The position numbers and the translations under genes are program-made. A stretch of 64,000 nt of DNA from Azadirachta indica (taxonomy: Eukaryota > Streptophyta > Magnoliopsida > Sapindales > Meliaceae), in assembly GCA_022749755.1 (NCBI GenBank), contig CM040443.1, forward strand, positions 8,095,744 to 8,159,743. Direction: 5' to 3'. Below, piece after piece: positions 49,412 to 62,162 of the stretch (positions within the stretch are counted from its first letter, which is position 1; each line of letters opens with the position of its first letter). Under the pieces are notes generated by a model that saw nothing but the letters and a program-made list of their open reading frames with translations, was not told where the DNA came from and searched no databases.

Positions 49412-51719
49412 ATGGATTCACTCTCATCAGTCTCTCCCTCAATAGTTCTCCCTCCCAGCAACCCACTCCGTCTTCGCCGGCGTCAGATTTTCTTCTCACC
49501 TCGCACTTTCCACGGTCGTCTTTCTTATGGTCTCTCCTCTTCGAGGAGATTACCGCACTTGTTCTGTAAAGTGAGCGATGGAGCTCAAAACGACGATGGT
49601 GATGGAATCGAAGAAGTGGAGAGAGCTCTTCAGTTGGACGGCACCATTCCAGGGAGTTCTAGTGAGTTCGTAAAGCGAGTCTCTTCTCGTGCATATGATA
49701 TACGGAGACATCTGCAGCAAACTTTCGACAGTAGCAGCTATGATGGTAACTTTATTTTTTATTTTTTATTTTTTACATTTTGATTAGTAATCTCGTTTCC
49801 ACTCGTTGGCTTATTTTGAAATTTAGCAAGCCGAAACTTTGATTGTTAGGTCTTAATTCTTAAATATGAAAGCTGCTGCTTGGCCACCTTGCGCGTTATT
49901 AATTTGCCATGTTTTGAATATCCTACATTTTTTCATAGAATAAGAGGAGCCGCCCCCATGCTTCTTTTACTTCAAATGAATGCTTATGTTTCGGCATAAA
50001 ATAAACTCTTGGGACTTCTCAGCTGATCCTCTTGCACGACTTCATACGTGACATCACTTAATAAGAAAAATAGGAATCTTAACATCGATTTGGTGGTGTA
50101 TTCCGATCATAACATGTGTACACAGGATGTAGAAGAGCCGGTTTTGGCTGTGTGCTTTGTTGCATAATATTTACAGTGGTGGTACTTGATATCTTCTTTT
50201 GATGGAAATGATACAAAATTGCATTTTACTAGGATGGGATATTTGTTTACACTTTAAGAGTTGCTCCTGCAACTTTTCGATTAAAAGTTAGGACATTTAG
50301 GTGCTTTTTGAAATGAGTTAGAGTATTTATAAGTTTCCCCTGCTTTTACTGTATTTCAGCCTAAATTCTCGGGCTGAGCTGAAGACATCTTCTTTCAGTG
50401 CATTATTTCTTGCAATCTTGTTTATGTTGCTAGCCACTAATGACTTTATTTTTGTATATTTTGACAAAAAACTGTGTGGAAATTGAAAATTGCAAATATG
50501 TACTGAATCATCTCAGATGCGATTGTCTTGGATATCTCTCCCGCATGTTATCTATCTGGCAGGTTGAGGCTTATTATTCATTTTTGTTTGTTAAAATCTG
50601 TCTCTTATTTCTAATGTGGTTCTCTGCATACATTCAAGGGTAGAACGTTTTAGTATTTTACATTTTCTAGTGTTGGTGATGATTGTAATTTATGGTGGAA
50701 ATATATTTCATCAGTAAATAATAAATATGTTCTGCTTCTTACAGAACATATGCTTACTTGACATATTATGTGATATATGCTTACTTGACATGTTTCATAA
50801 TGATCTCCTTGTCTCTGATATCCAGTGTTGGAGGCTAATCCATGGAGAGAAGATTCAAAACCTGTGTATGTACTCACCCACCGGGAAAACCAGCTGTGCA
50901 CAATGAAAACTCGAAGGAATCGCAGGTCTGATTTATTTCCTTGCAGTATCTTCTGTCAAATAATTGTCAATGTTTCCCCCGCTCATGTGTTGCCCTTTTT
51001 TTTTTTCCTTTTTTTTGGTTGACAGTGAAGTTGAAAGGGAGCTTGGGTTATTGTTTTCTAAAGAAGGAAAGCGAAACTCTGAAATTGGAAATCTGGCTAA
51101 ACAGTCTAGAGGGGGGACAAAGTTCCAGATGCTTGTGGAGGATATTAGAGAGGGAGTGCTTGTAAGTTTTTTCTTGTATCAGTTGCCTGTCTTTAGATGA
51201 CTACTCTATCAAAATTTTGTGAGAAGACACCCTTGATTTTGCATAAATTCAAGAGTTTATGCTTCTCTCTTCTCCCATTATCCTTCCTTAACCAATTGTA
51301 GCAAAGAATGCAGCCACGCATCACCTGATAAAATAGTTTGATTAAGTTATTTAATTTTGTTTTCCTGGGTTATTTTGATTCATCTCTTAAAAACTCAAAC
51401 TTATATTCCAGGTATTTGAAGATGAGAATGAAGCTGCTAGATACTGTGACTTACTGCAAGGAGGAGGTAAAGGATGTGAAGGTGTTGCAGAGATTGAAGC
51501 CTCATCAGTAAGATACAGAGCAGACTTTAGATCTGCCTCATTAGATAAAGTATTGTAATGATTTCCATACTTTTTCTGCAGGTGTTTGATCTATGCCAAA
51601 AAATGAGGGCCCTTGCTGTTTTGTTCCGCAAGGGAAGAACACCCCCTTTACCTCAGAGCCTTGAGCTCAATCTGAAGGCTCGGAAACGGTCCCTTGAAGA
51701 CCAAGAGGACTTGGTATGA
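49412..51719 (+). CDS. Plastid-targeted protein with a DUF3110-like C-terminal domain
   Basis: Seen: five exons, 49412-49745, 50826-50925, 51026-51161, 51412-51507 and 51582-51719, give 267 residues. The first 55 residues are Ser/Arg/Pro-rich with few acids (a chloroplast transit peptide), ending in FCKVSD. The rest contains YVLTHRENQLCTMKTRRNR, an ELGLLFSKEG stretch, FQMLVEDIREGVLVFEDE, and YCDLLQGGGKGCEG plus EASSVFDLCQKM. Known: a similar domain of unknown function (DUF3110, as I recall) occurs in cyanobacteria and plastids; there is no known enzymatic role. In Arabidopsis the gene between GNOM (At1g13980) and VIK (At1g14000) is At1g13990; this gene may correspond to it. A donor-like GTATGA overlaps the last codons; the TGA at 51717 is taken as the stop. 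Confidence 0.8.
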
Positions 51720-52592
51720 ACTTCATATAATTGGATGGAGAAGAATCAAAGATGAAAGTATACTATAATATAATATATTGATTCCTCTGTGAAGTAAATA
51801 TCTCGGATGTACACTTATTTTATTCTGCTCAAATAATTTGAATTAAAATTTAAAGGCTGGCGTTTACCAAATCAATCCTCGAGTTCACGTGATTGCTTAG
51901 GCTGTGTTTCTCTTACGACGGAGATTCTGCCAGAAATCAATACTGGATGACGTGAAACCACAGAAAACAGAGAACAAAATATTAGTATTAGGTAATGGTA
52001 ATGAAGAATTATTATTAACAACTTTGGAAGATTTTAATAAAGGTGTAAACAAATCAAAAGAAAATAGTCAAACTGAATAAAGACATACTGATTAAATTGT
52101 CAAATGATCATTAAGTACACTCTCCGATTTGTTCATTGTAGTATTAACTTTTTTTTTTGTTTTGGGTGATAGTTTAATCTTCAGCGTGTACGGTAGACAA
52201 TGAACATTAGATCCGATCCCAGTAGCTTGCCGACGCTGCTGCCAGCATATATGTGCTAGTATGCGTATCAAATGGGAAAAACAGCACACACCATAATAAA
52301 TAAATAAATAAAGCCGCTGGAGGGAAAAAGTAAATAACAATATAAAAGGAACAAGAACGAATCTAATTCTGTTGAAAAAGTAAAAAGTTGAATAACGGAT
52401 ACAAACCTCTACTTTACACCTGCCTTCAACTCTTGCTATTATTTCATTTCCCATTCCCATAAATAAAAATAAATCTGAATAAATAAAATAAAATATACAA
52501 AAGCCAAACAAAAACCAACACTTCAACGATCTACCAAGCAAAACAAAAATCAGGATCCAATTCACTTCGATCCGATTCAATCTAAGATTCTC
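51720..52592. other. Intergenic region and promoter of the VIK-like gene
   Basis: About 0.87 kb. The left part is 3' UTR of the plastid-protein gene. Positions 52290-52520 are A-rich with AATAAATAAATAAA tracts. The leader of the kinase gene is CA-rich just before 52593. A 162-codon minus-strand frame here is an AT-rich shadow. Confidence 0.45.
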
Positions 52593-55500
52593 ATGAGTTC
52601 GGGTGCTTCTTCTCCCGGCGATTCCACGGCGCCGTGCAAGGGCGGCGCCGGTTCATCGGCGGACAAGCAGAAGGAGAAGGCGAGAGTCAGCAGGACTTCT
52701 CTTATACTCTGGCACGCGCACCAAAACGATGCCGCCGCTGTCCGCAAGCTTCTCGAAGAAGATCAGTCTTTGGTCCATGCGAGGGACTACGATAACCGGA
52801 CTCCGCTACACGTGGCTTCGCTACACGGCTGGATCGACGTTGCCAAATGCTTGATCGAGTTTGGTGCTGACGTCAACGCCCAAGATCGCTGGAAAAATAC
52901 GGTACTGTTTATCGCAATTATTATTTTGACTTAAGCTCATTTTGGCTTTTTGCCACAAAAATTCATAAAAGAAGTTAAAACTTTTTTGTTCAATTTAGTT
53001 GGAGTCTTGATTTAATTATCAGTCAGTAGACTGTGATCACTGTCATATTAGATTGGTGAAATTTCGAATAATGCTTTTGATAAAAGATTTCTTGATTGGT
53101 TATTTACATGAAGAATCTTTAATTGAACTGTAATATGTATTTACTTGTTGAAGACTTATATAGTTTGATGTAAATTTGGATTTCTGTCATGACAGCCGCT
53201 AGCTGATGCAGAAGGAGCTAAGAAGCCCGACATGATTGAGCTTTTGAAGGATTATGGTGGCCTATCTTATGTAAGTGGATTGCTTTATTTTCTATCCAAT
53301 ATGCTATTTAAATGCCTGTCCTATAAAGGAAATTTTTTTTTTCATTTATTCTTTTTTTTGATTCATTGTAATTTTTGCATTCCCAGCAAAATGTACCTTG
53401 TAGCATTTGGCTTGGTCTTTGTACTCTCCTTTTTGTTCATTTCACATCTATTTTATATTGCTTTTATCAAAATGTGGTGTTTGTTGTACTTTCTACTTTT
53501 TTATTATTTGATGTATTTTTACTTTTGCATTACTCTATTATATCTTCTGGATTTTCTCTTTAATTGCTTGTGAGTTATGAATGAGCACATACTGCAGGGT
53601 CAAAATGGAAGTCATTTTGAACCAAAGCCTGTTCCTCCTCCTCTTCCAAACAAGTGTGACTGGGAAATTGACCCTTCTGAGCTGGACTTCTCAAACTCGG
53701 CAATCATTGGGAAGGTGAGGTGCACTTTATTTCTCTCAAGATTTAATAATTTTCAAATTATAGCAGGCTGTTGCAAACTGTTTTTAAAAGCTACATGAAT
53801 ATTCAGAAATTGGGATTATACAAAGATTGCATACTATTTCTAATACGAACCTCGCCAATAATGTGACGAAACCCAACACCGAATGTAGTAAAGAACCCCA
53901 AGATTTCTCTAAAACGCAAGTTTATTGAGGCTTGACTTAATATCTATCTAGATAAGAACTAAGACTATGAATACTCAAACGCCACATCAAGAATTCTTAA
54001 GAAAACACTTAAAAATTTAGATGAAATGAAAAAAGCAATTTTGATTGTTAAGTTATTTCTTATAAGTTCTTGTTCTTGAACTCTTCAAGTCTAATTTCTT
54101 GTCGTGTTCAGAACAATCAAACTTATCAATCTCTTTGTTCATGAAACCAAATGTCAAAGGCCAACCACATCACTTCTTGATTCATGAGATCTGCCATACA
54201 AATTCTTGATTGATTAATTTTTCTAATAGTTGTATGCTTTTATGGTTTGGTGTGTCTTTAATGTGCCATTCAAATTCTTTGTGCATTTGTTCATTTATAA
54301 ACCTACCTGCAAGATGTGCCTTCACTGATAATGATCAATGCTGGTAGGGGTCTTTTGGTGAGATTTTAAAAGCCTGTTGGCGAGGAACACCTGTTGCTGT
54401 CAAACGTATACTTCCATCGCTTTCAGATGATAGATTGGTGATGTAAGTCCAATGTATTTTCTATGCCATGTGCCTGCCTAAACTACTTGCCATAGTTCCT
54501 TTTGTGCTCTGATGAACAATTAATAGTAACTCACGTAAAAATTGAAATTAACACAATATGTGACCTAGAACCAGATATCTATTTTTAGATGTATTGTTAA
54601 GGGTTGACGTCTCTGTTGAAGTAAAAAGTGACTTCAATGTCTCATATAGGAAGGGTTAACAGGTGTAGTGCCCCAAGCTTAAAAACCGATTCCTCTGGTG
54701 AATGTTGTAGCTTTAATCTAATTCCTCGCTAACTCATTGTTTCTGTTATATTAAAAATGTAAATTGCTCACTGTTTTACACTTTCCTGATTCAGTCAGGA
54801 CTTCAGGCATGAGGTTAATTTGCTAGTGAAACTTCGCCATCCTAATATAGTCCAATTTCTGGGAGCTGTCACCGAGAAGAAGCCTCTTATGTTAATTACA
54901 GAGTATTTGCGAGGGGTATATGAATGCGTATTTGTTTTCTGATTTAACTTTAAATTCTCTCTACACAAACTCTTATTAGTGGTCTGAAGAAATTGACTTG
55001 AAAAAGAATGCATGCTTACTCAAATGAACTATTGTGCTGTTACAGGGTGATCTCCATAAGTACCTCAAGGAAAAGGGTGCACTTAGTCCTTCAACAGCCG
55101 TTAACTTTGCACTGGACATTGCCAGGTGATTCTTTAAATCTTAAGTCGTATTGCTCTTTACCTTGTTTGCTGCTTTTATGTAACTCTGGAAAAAGGAACA
55201 TGAGATAGTTGGAGTGTTTTAGAAGTTTCTCCAGGTTCTGTGTTTAAAGGGAACACGGCCTTTCATTTTCATTGGAGGAAAATTGATGTCATTAATAGGA
55301 AAATACTCTTTGGAATATGTACAAGCTATGTTGCTTCTATTTAATTAGGTATATCCTGCAGATATTAATTATTTTCAAAGACGAAGAATGTAAAAGTTGA
55401 GATTTTAGAAACATGGCCTAAAATCTTTATTTAGTCCGCATGAGCCTTTGTGAATTTGAATATGATGCTAATATTTGTAAAGTTGACGTGGTCAGGGGCA

Positions 55501-56892
55501 TGGCTTATCTTCACAATGAGCCGAACGTTATAATTCATCGAGATTTGAAGCCAAGGTGAGTCTATTTGTGTCAGATATTCTGTTTAAGTAATCATCTTGT
55601 AGTTTTTGGTTATAAAGTACACGGTATTCATTGATGTAATCTGGAGTATATTTAAACAAACCCTGTCTTTGTCCGGCTGTTTCCTTTATTATTGCTTATC
55701 TTCTTACTTCTATCATTAATAATTTTGAGCTGGTATTTACACCATTTTGTGGGTTTCCTTGATTCAGTGTTGTTTTCATGTATCAGGAATGTGCTTTTGG
55801 TTAACTCCAGTGCTGACCACTTGAAAGTTGGAGACTTTGGATTAAGCAAGCTCATCAAGGTTCAGAATTCTCATGATGTGTACAAAATGACTGGAGAGAC
55901 TGGAAGTTGTGAGTATCTTTTGTAAAATTCTCAGTTGTGAAATACAATCATTTTATACTTGCTTTTCTTTTATTTTCTGAACAAAACCAAAGACCGGTAT
56001 ATGGCTCCTGAGGTATTCAAGCACCGGAAATATGACAAGAAGGTTGATGTTTTCTCTTTTGCAATGATACTCTATGAGGTAATTGGCTTTCAGTTATGAT
56101 AATGAGATGTAATGCATTTAAACATAGTTCTAAAGCAGAGTTTTCAACCTTAGCAGATGCTTGAAGGGGAACCACCACATGCAAATTACGAGCCTTATGA
56201 AGCGGCCAAATATGTAGCAGAGGGACACAGGCCTATTTTTCATGCAAAAGGATATATCCCTGAACTGAAAGAGTAAGTTACTTCTATTCTTCCATAAAGC
56301 AGAAAATTGCTTATTTGGTGCCGCACCACACATGGCAAACCTATGAATCAATTAAGAATAAGATGTTACATGGTGAAGCCACTGCCCACTGCTTTGCCTA
56401 TACCTAAAGAAGCTTTTTAGTGGTAATAGTGAACTATTATTGTTGACCCTATCAAATTGTTTCACTATTACCTTCGCCTCTATCAAATTGATTTATTTAA
56501 AGGACTAATGACTGTAAGAAACCATGCTATGCATCTGGATGACTACCTCTTCATAAAATAAGTGATACATGGAATCTACTTTGTTGAAGTCTCCCAGATG
56601 AAATCCCCAGGCCTACTTGTTTCAAAGCATGTTTTTTCATATAAATTTACTGTTGAAGATAAGACTTTTATTAATTGATTCTTTAAACAGCAAAAGGTAC
56701 AAAATTATGGACATTTATGTTAATAAATTTTTGTTGCTGATGTTTTTCTTCTTGGATGCTTTTAGATTAACGGAGAAGTGCTGGGCTGCTGACATGAACC
56801 AAAGACCTTCATTCTTGGAAATTCTCAAGAAGCTTGAAAAGATCAAGGAAAATTTGCCAACAGATCATCACTGGAACATATTCAATGCGTAG
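52593..56892 (+). CDS. VIK: Integrin-linked-kinase-like ankyrin protein kinase (VIK-like)
   Basis: Seen: eleven exons (52593-52901, 53196-53270, 53598-53714, 54348-54442, 54795-54915, 55046-55125, 55496-55555, 55787-55908, 55993-56078, 56157-56272, 56766-56892) join in phase to 435 residues (Arabidopsis VIK is about 438). Residues 40-128 contain ankyrin repeats (RTPLHVASLHGW, CLIEFGADVNAQD). The kinase domain spans about 160-425: glycine loop GKGSFG, Lys186 in VAVK, HRDLKPRN with Asp282, DFG at Asp302, and YMAPEVF. All catalytic residues are intact. Known: VIK is a MAPKKK-like kinase that binds the VH1/BRL2 receptor and phosphorylates the tonoplast sugar importer TMT1/TST1, acting in vein patterning and sugar storage. 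Intron 3 (633 bp) is long and contains foreign-looking sequence. Confidence 0.95.
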
Positions 56893-57473
56893 TCGTGTCA
56901 AAGGTAGTAGGTGCTATACATGCGGTTTCTGCCATTCACCTCCTGTACACCCAATCGTGCAGATGGTTTTGTGAATAGACCCAACTGATGAAGCTTGTGA
57001 AAATTATTTGTTTTGACCGCCTCTTTCCACTATTCTGTTCATATTCTATTGACGAACAGAGAAGTTGAAGGAACTGATACTCATTTACTTCTTCAGTTTT
57101 TATATTTCATTAGTCTTTTATGCGGATTTCAAACCCGCAACTCGATTAGTGTTGCCCAAAACAACTTATAATGTTTAATCATTTGGCAATAGAATTTCTT
57201 CCTATTCTCTCTCTTTCTTTTACTTTCCTTCCTTCAATCTTCCAATTGTAATTTATTGTGGACTCAAGTGATCGTGAGAATAGAGCACAGGCATTTGTCT
57301 GTTAATCCTTTACCTGTGTTTCCTTGTTCTAGCCGAATTTCTAGATGGAGCTAAATGTATAGAAGGCTGCTGTTATTTTCGTTGTTCTTAAAATTAAAGG
57401 GTGTACGTTTGCAGACATCTTGGTAAAAAGGTTGGAAATGCAAATATCGAGTAGGTTTTGTGAACGTTAATTA
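56893..57473. other. 3' flank of the VIK-like gene up to the retrotransposon
   Basis: About 0.58 kb, mostly 3' UTR-like. The last bases before the element (57469-57473, AATTA) are the probable target site duplicated at the other end of the retrotransposon. Confidence 0.45.
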
Positions 57474-57884
57474 TGTTGGATAATTTTAAAATTTAATTAA
57501 TTTAAAAAAAATTTTATTCTTATTAATTTAATTAATTATTTTAATTTTTAATTTTTTTATTTAGGTAAGAGTTAGAGTTATTTTTTTTATTTAAGTTAAT
57601 TTATAATATTAAATTTTCTTTATTATATATAGAGAGCTTAACTAATTATTTCAATAATCTTTTTATTTAATAAAATTTTTCTTCTTTAATTTTGTCTCTC
57701 ACGAGCTTTTTTGATTTTGTCTTTTGTGGGTGTATTATCTTATCACTCTGTTTCAAGTTGTTAGGGTTAAAATAACATTTAATCATATCTGTTAGAAGTT
57801 TATCTAATTTATTATGTTAAAGAATTAAATAAGATTTGGCGTTCGACAAGGTATTTTTATCCTATCCGTTATCTAGTTTGCATC
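57474..57884 (+). repeat. Left LTR of the retrotransposon
   Basis: Starts TG and ends ...GCATC(A), next to the primer-binding site. It is longer than the right LTR because it retains a stretch at about 57700-57840 that is shortened in the right copy. Confidence 0.75.
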
Positions 57885-57885
57885 A

Positions 57886-57899
57886 TTGATATCAAAACC
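57886..57899 (+). other. Primer-binding site (degenerate, tRNA-Met type)
   Basis: TTGATATCAAAACC directly follows the left LTR and differs by a few positions from the usual plant initiator-Met tRNA complement. Confidence 0.5.
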
Positions 57900-58974
57900 T
57901 ATTTTTATATAAAACAAAGCTTTTCTAAACCGCTAAATACAACTACATCCATCAATATATCCTTTCACCAAAAGAAAAAAAATTAAAATAATAATCTATT
58001 ATGTTAGATAAAGAAAATTTAGTCCTAAATTATTTTTATTTTAGTTGGAGGATTTTGAAGAATTTTTTAAAATTAAAAAGATACCTAAAGAAAAATAAGT
58101 ATAATTTATTATTTATTTTATGTTAAAAGGGAGTGCATCATGTCGATGGAATATATTACAAAAGACACAACTCGCGAGCCGAAAAGATAAAGTTCGATCA
58201 TGAGATTAGATGAAGCGATTGATGAGGTCACAGTTCATTTATTTTGATTATTGTTTAACATGTCAAAGTATGAGGTCTATTCATTCTTATGGTATAGAAT
58301 TGAGAATTTTTATGGGTATTCCATTTTTTATGAGAGTGAAGAGTTTTTAGTTGAGAGATTTTTGAAGAGACTCCATGTCGATATAAGATATTGAATGCCA
58401 TCATATACTATTCATACATTACCATATGTTATTCTTTTAGTTAAAGAAATTGAAGTGCAACTAAAATTTAACTTTGATAGAGTTATTAGAGATATTGTTG
58501 ACAACGTAACTAACAAAATATCTGATAACATGGTTAAAGTTGACCGTAAGATAATGTTTGAAGATGTATTTCAAAAGAAAATTGAAGACGTGCAAAAAAT
58601 TGTATAAGAAGAGATCTTATGTGATTTTAAATATGAAAACTGAACATGTATAAGAAATTCAAGTCCAAAACTTGTCTATCATAGATATGATTCTACTTAT
58701 TCATATTGAAAACAAGAAGGATATCCTTGAGAAAGATTTGGTTGCAAAGACAAATTTATTTAGTAAGTGCATTGAACAAGATTTGAGAAAAGTTATGAGA
58801 AATTTAAAGGTAGTTTGTTATTACAAGTACACATATTTTAGAAGAACCTCTGACAAGTGCAAAAAAAGGAAAAAATTTAGATACTTTCGAGTTTTAAGAA
58901 AGCTTGCTGAGAAGAGTTAAATGTTGTATTACAAGTTTCATTCGTCAGACAAAACTTAAGAATGAATTTTGTTT

Positions 58975-58992
58975 AAGAGAGGGGGAATATGA
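58975..58992 (+). other. Polypurine tract
   Basis: AAGAGAGGGGGAATATGA abuts the right LTR at 58993, as expected for second-strand priming. Confidence 0.6.
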
Positions 58993-59309
58993 TGTAAGAT
59001 AATTTTAAAATTTAGTTAATTTAGAAAATTTTTTATTCTTATCAATTTAATTTATTACTTAATTTCTAATTTTTTTATTTAAGAGTTATTTTTTCTTATT
59101 TAAATTAACTTATAACACTAATTTTCTCTATTATATATATAGAATATTTTTGTTTTAATAATCTTTTTATTCAATAAAATTTTTTCCTTTTAAATTTGTC
59201 CCTAATGGAATTATTTTTTAGAATTGGTAGAATTAAAACAATATCTAATCTTATCTATTAGAACATTTATTTAATCCATTCGACAAGATACTTTTATCCC
59301 ACCCGCGTC
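58993..59309 (+). repeat. Right LTR of the retrotransposon
   Basis: About 317 bp, parallel to the left LTR over both ends but with internal losses. Followed by AATTA, matching the left flank. Confidence 0.75.
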
Positions 59310-59857
59310 AATTAATAGATTATATATTTTATTTATCAAGTAAAAAATAATCATTAATTGTATCCAAGTAACGTAAGACATATGAGTGCAGTAAGAATTG
59401 AGCATTTGTCCAAGAAGTAAATATTTTGTTTTCAAATATTTAGGTAGTCATCATGCTCTTTAATTTACAAACCATACGGAAAACACAGAAAACCACTGTA
59501 AAAACTAATCAAGCACAAAGGTGCTCGAAAGGTCCAAGATTCCCAAGCGTAAACTGAAATCTCAACTAATGGCATAGTCCCTAATTGGTGACACTTTAAT
59601 CCGGCACCAGTCATTTAAAAGTTACAATTACACCACAGTTCAGTGTAAGGGCAGCAACCATTGAAGGAAAACACATAAAAAAAAAAAAAAGGCACTCGGT
59701 AGGAAAAATGTATATTGAGCTTCCCGAAACTTTCTAATAAATAATCTAACCATGTGATCTGCAAATTATTTCTCTTCTAGAAGTAAAATTTCGGAAAAAT
59801 ACTTTACAAAATCATGAAATAGAAAATTGCTTAACTTAATCTTGCTTCTCTTCTCAC
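59310..59857. other. 3' flank of the p24 gene
   Basis: About 0.55 kb. The right 300 bp probably form the 3' UTR of the minus-strand p24 gene. A 14-bp A run lies near 59678-59691. Nothing coding. Confidence 0.45.
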
Positions 59858-61999
59858 TTAGATGAGCTTCTTTTTCTCAAAGAAAGTCTTCAAGTGCCAC
59901 AGTTGCAAGCCTGCAACTGTTAAGCATATGAACAGTGAAAGTCCACTAAACCAGGCCATTCTGGAGTTAGTAACTCGGTTCAGCTCCTGCATTTCTTCCT
60001 CTCTGAAACAAAGCAACAAGCAGATGTAAAATTTAATATGATTTACGAATGAAAAATATTCCTAGTATAACTAAAGAGTATATATGTTCTTAGCTCAGAA
60101 GATAAAAAAAAATGTTTTATTACCTTTCACGGAGATAAAACATCTCCTGATGAATGGAATTAACAGTCTCATACAGCTTCTTCAGCTCTAATTCCATGAC
60201 CTGGCATTTTGAAAAAGTGAAGCAACGCGTAAATTTCATACTATATCTCAATCCAGACATTTCCATACATAAAAAAAAGGTACAACTTATGCAACAATAA
60301 CCAAAGAAAATTGCCAAAGACAAGATTAAGGAGGATATAAATTCTGAAAAAAACCAGTGAGTAGTTTTCAATCAAGGATTTTGGCAGAGAAATCCATATT
60401 CTGTCAAATTTGAAGTAATAACTCATATACAGTTACTAACAAGGAGAAGTTATTATGCTAATTACTATAACCAAGCATACAATTTCAGCAAATGAGCAAC
60501 TTATAAGAAGGTAAGAATCATATATAGATCTGCGTAGACTGTAGGATAAGTCGAGCACTTTCATCTCCTATCAAAAAAATCTTCAAGGAAACCAGTAGCT
60601 ATGCCACTTTGTAACAGCATGTTGCTCTTGTACCAGTATCAAGAATGGAGTGGTTTACGACACAAATACTCCTCCAAAAATGAATATCTACCATCGATTG
60701 TGCATCTGGTGGGCACACAAGCATAACAGTGCTTGGCCATTCCACTTTTCAGAGAAGAGAAAGAGTCCATAGAAACTATTTACTTCCAGCAGACAATATT
60801 AAGTATATTTCGCAAAATCCAGTTCCTCAGCAGCATTTTTTTTAATGTTTTAAGCTTGTCTAATCATAAATCAACTTGTAAGATTGACCTGCATCTAGAA
60901 AGCTTGGGCTATACCATGTCAAAAGACAGTAGACGATGCTCTCTGAGCCATGACTCTGGATAAACCATCAAACCTCAAACTTGAAAATCAAGTTCATTCC
61001 TACTGCAATGCGTTTTTTGAGCAAAACCACCGACAGTGATCCTTGAAAGATCAAATGCCTATTATTTTGTACTAGACTTGATTCCTTTTGTTTTTGTCTT
61101 GGGTGACTGACTTACACTGCCTTGATCAACAAACATGTAGTCTCATCTCTCTCAATTCTGTAACTACCAACAAAGATTACGTACCAAATTCAAGAGAAAA
61201 AGAAAGAGAAAAAAACTTGACGGATATATTGGCGCATATTTCGACAAAAGGCAGATAATTTTCGCAAACGCAAAAACAGAATACTACTTCTTTTATCACC
61301 CAATAAATTTTCTAAATCACAATTCATGATCATAATTTCAATTTCTTCTTTCAGATTTAACAACAAAATTCTGCCACTAAACTTAATTAACTCGCCATTA
61401 TTCATAAAAAGAAATAAAATTGTGACGCAAATCACATGAAAACAGACGATGAGGAAAGTTTACAAAAATTTGACTTACATCAACGGAACCTTTCTTCGCG
61501 ACATTAGACCAATCCTTAGCTTGCACACCGGTCCTCCAATCAAAATCAATGGTCACCGTTACTTGCGGATTATGATCGGCGGCCCAAAAGCAAGCCATAT
61601 AATCTCCGGCCTCAGCCGCGGTAAAAGCAAACTGACCCGAGTCGACATGGTCCGCGTAATGATAACTATTACCATAAGCCGACGTCACCTAGTAGAATAA
61701 GTCATATAATAAATCATTTACCCAAAAATAATTCATTAATATTAAAACACAACATATAATTTTAAAAGAAACATATCTTTTTTTTTTTTTTTTACCCTGA
61801 CGGTGAGTTTGTGTGATTCGGGCATAGGATGGCCGTCGTTAGGGTTGACGACGTTGTACTTTCCGACCGTCATGGAATTGCTTTTGATGTCTTCGGCGAT
61901 GCATTTCGTGTGACCCGATTGTATCTCGAAACGGAGAGATTGCGACGTACAGGATAAAAACCCGACGATCAAAAAGACTGTTAGGGTTAATCGGATCAT
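59858..61999 (-). CDS. p24-delta family transmembrane cargo receptor (emp24/GOLD)
   Basis: Seen: four exons on the minus strand, 61796-61999, 61479-61688, 60124-60200 and 59858-60002, join in phase to 211 residues. An in-frame ATG 51 bp upstream exists, but the start at 61999 places a signal peptide (MIRLTLTVFLIVGFLSC) at the N-terminus. The lumenal GOLD domain has the usual cysteine pair (KC in HTKCIAEDIK and the C of DYMACFW), then a coiled coil (LELKKLYETV through EEEMQELNRV), one membrane helix, and the cytosolic tail FFEKKKLI with COPI-binding dilysines and the FF coat motif. Known: p24-delta proteins cycle between ER and Golgi in COPI/COPII vesicles and help sort GPI-anchored and other cargo. 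At1g14010, the neighbour of VIK in Arabidopsis, is of this type. Intron 2 (about 1.3 kb) is long for this family. Confidence 0.93.
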
Positions 62000-62162
62000 A
62001 TTGACAAGTGATTTGATTTCAAGGAAGAAGGTTTTGTTGGGTTTCTGCAACTAAATCGTTTGGCTTCTTCTACTGGCGAGAAGCGTGGCGCCACTGTAAA
62101 GGGTCAACTGTTCTGCGACGTGGTGGCTTGCAATTGGATGAAACACGTAAATGCGCGAAATA

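Larger units (their letters stand above)
57474..59309 (+). mobile_element. Short non-autonomous LTR retrotransposon
   Basis: Seen: the block from 57474 (TGTTGGATAATTTTAAAATT) is repeated from 58993 (TGTAAGATAATTTTAAAATT) and continues in parallel to near 57884 and 59309, giving LTRs of about 411 and 317 bp; the right one has internal deletions. Right after the left LTR lies TTGATATCAAAACC, a degenerate match to the initiator-Met tRNA primer site (TGGTATCAGAGC). Right before the right LTR is a purine tract (AAGAGAGGGGGAATATGA). AATTA is found at both outer edges. The interior is only about 1.1 kb; small frames at 58395-58607 and 58672-58920 may be remnants of a gag-like gene, but no protease, reverse transcriptase or integrase is present. 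It is therefore a LARD/TRIM-like derivative that moved using proteins from another element. Confidence 0.8.

Noticed and set aside
52092..52580. 162-codon minus-strand frame upstream of the VIK-like gene
   Set aside because: Phe/Ile/Leu-rich translation of A-rich promoter DNA; no homology and no codon pattern of a gene.
57474..59309. Complete retrotransposon polyprotein
   Set aside because: The interior is only about 1.1 kb and lacks any protease, reverse transcriptase or integrase motif.
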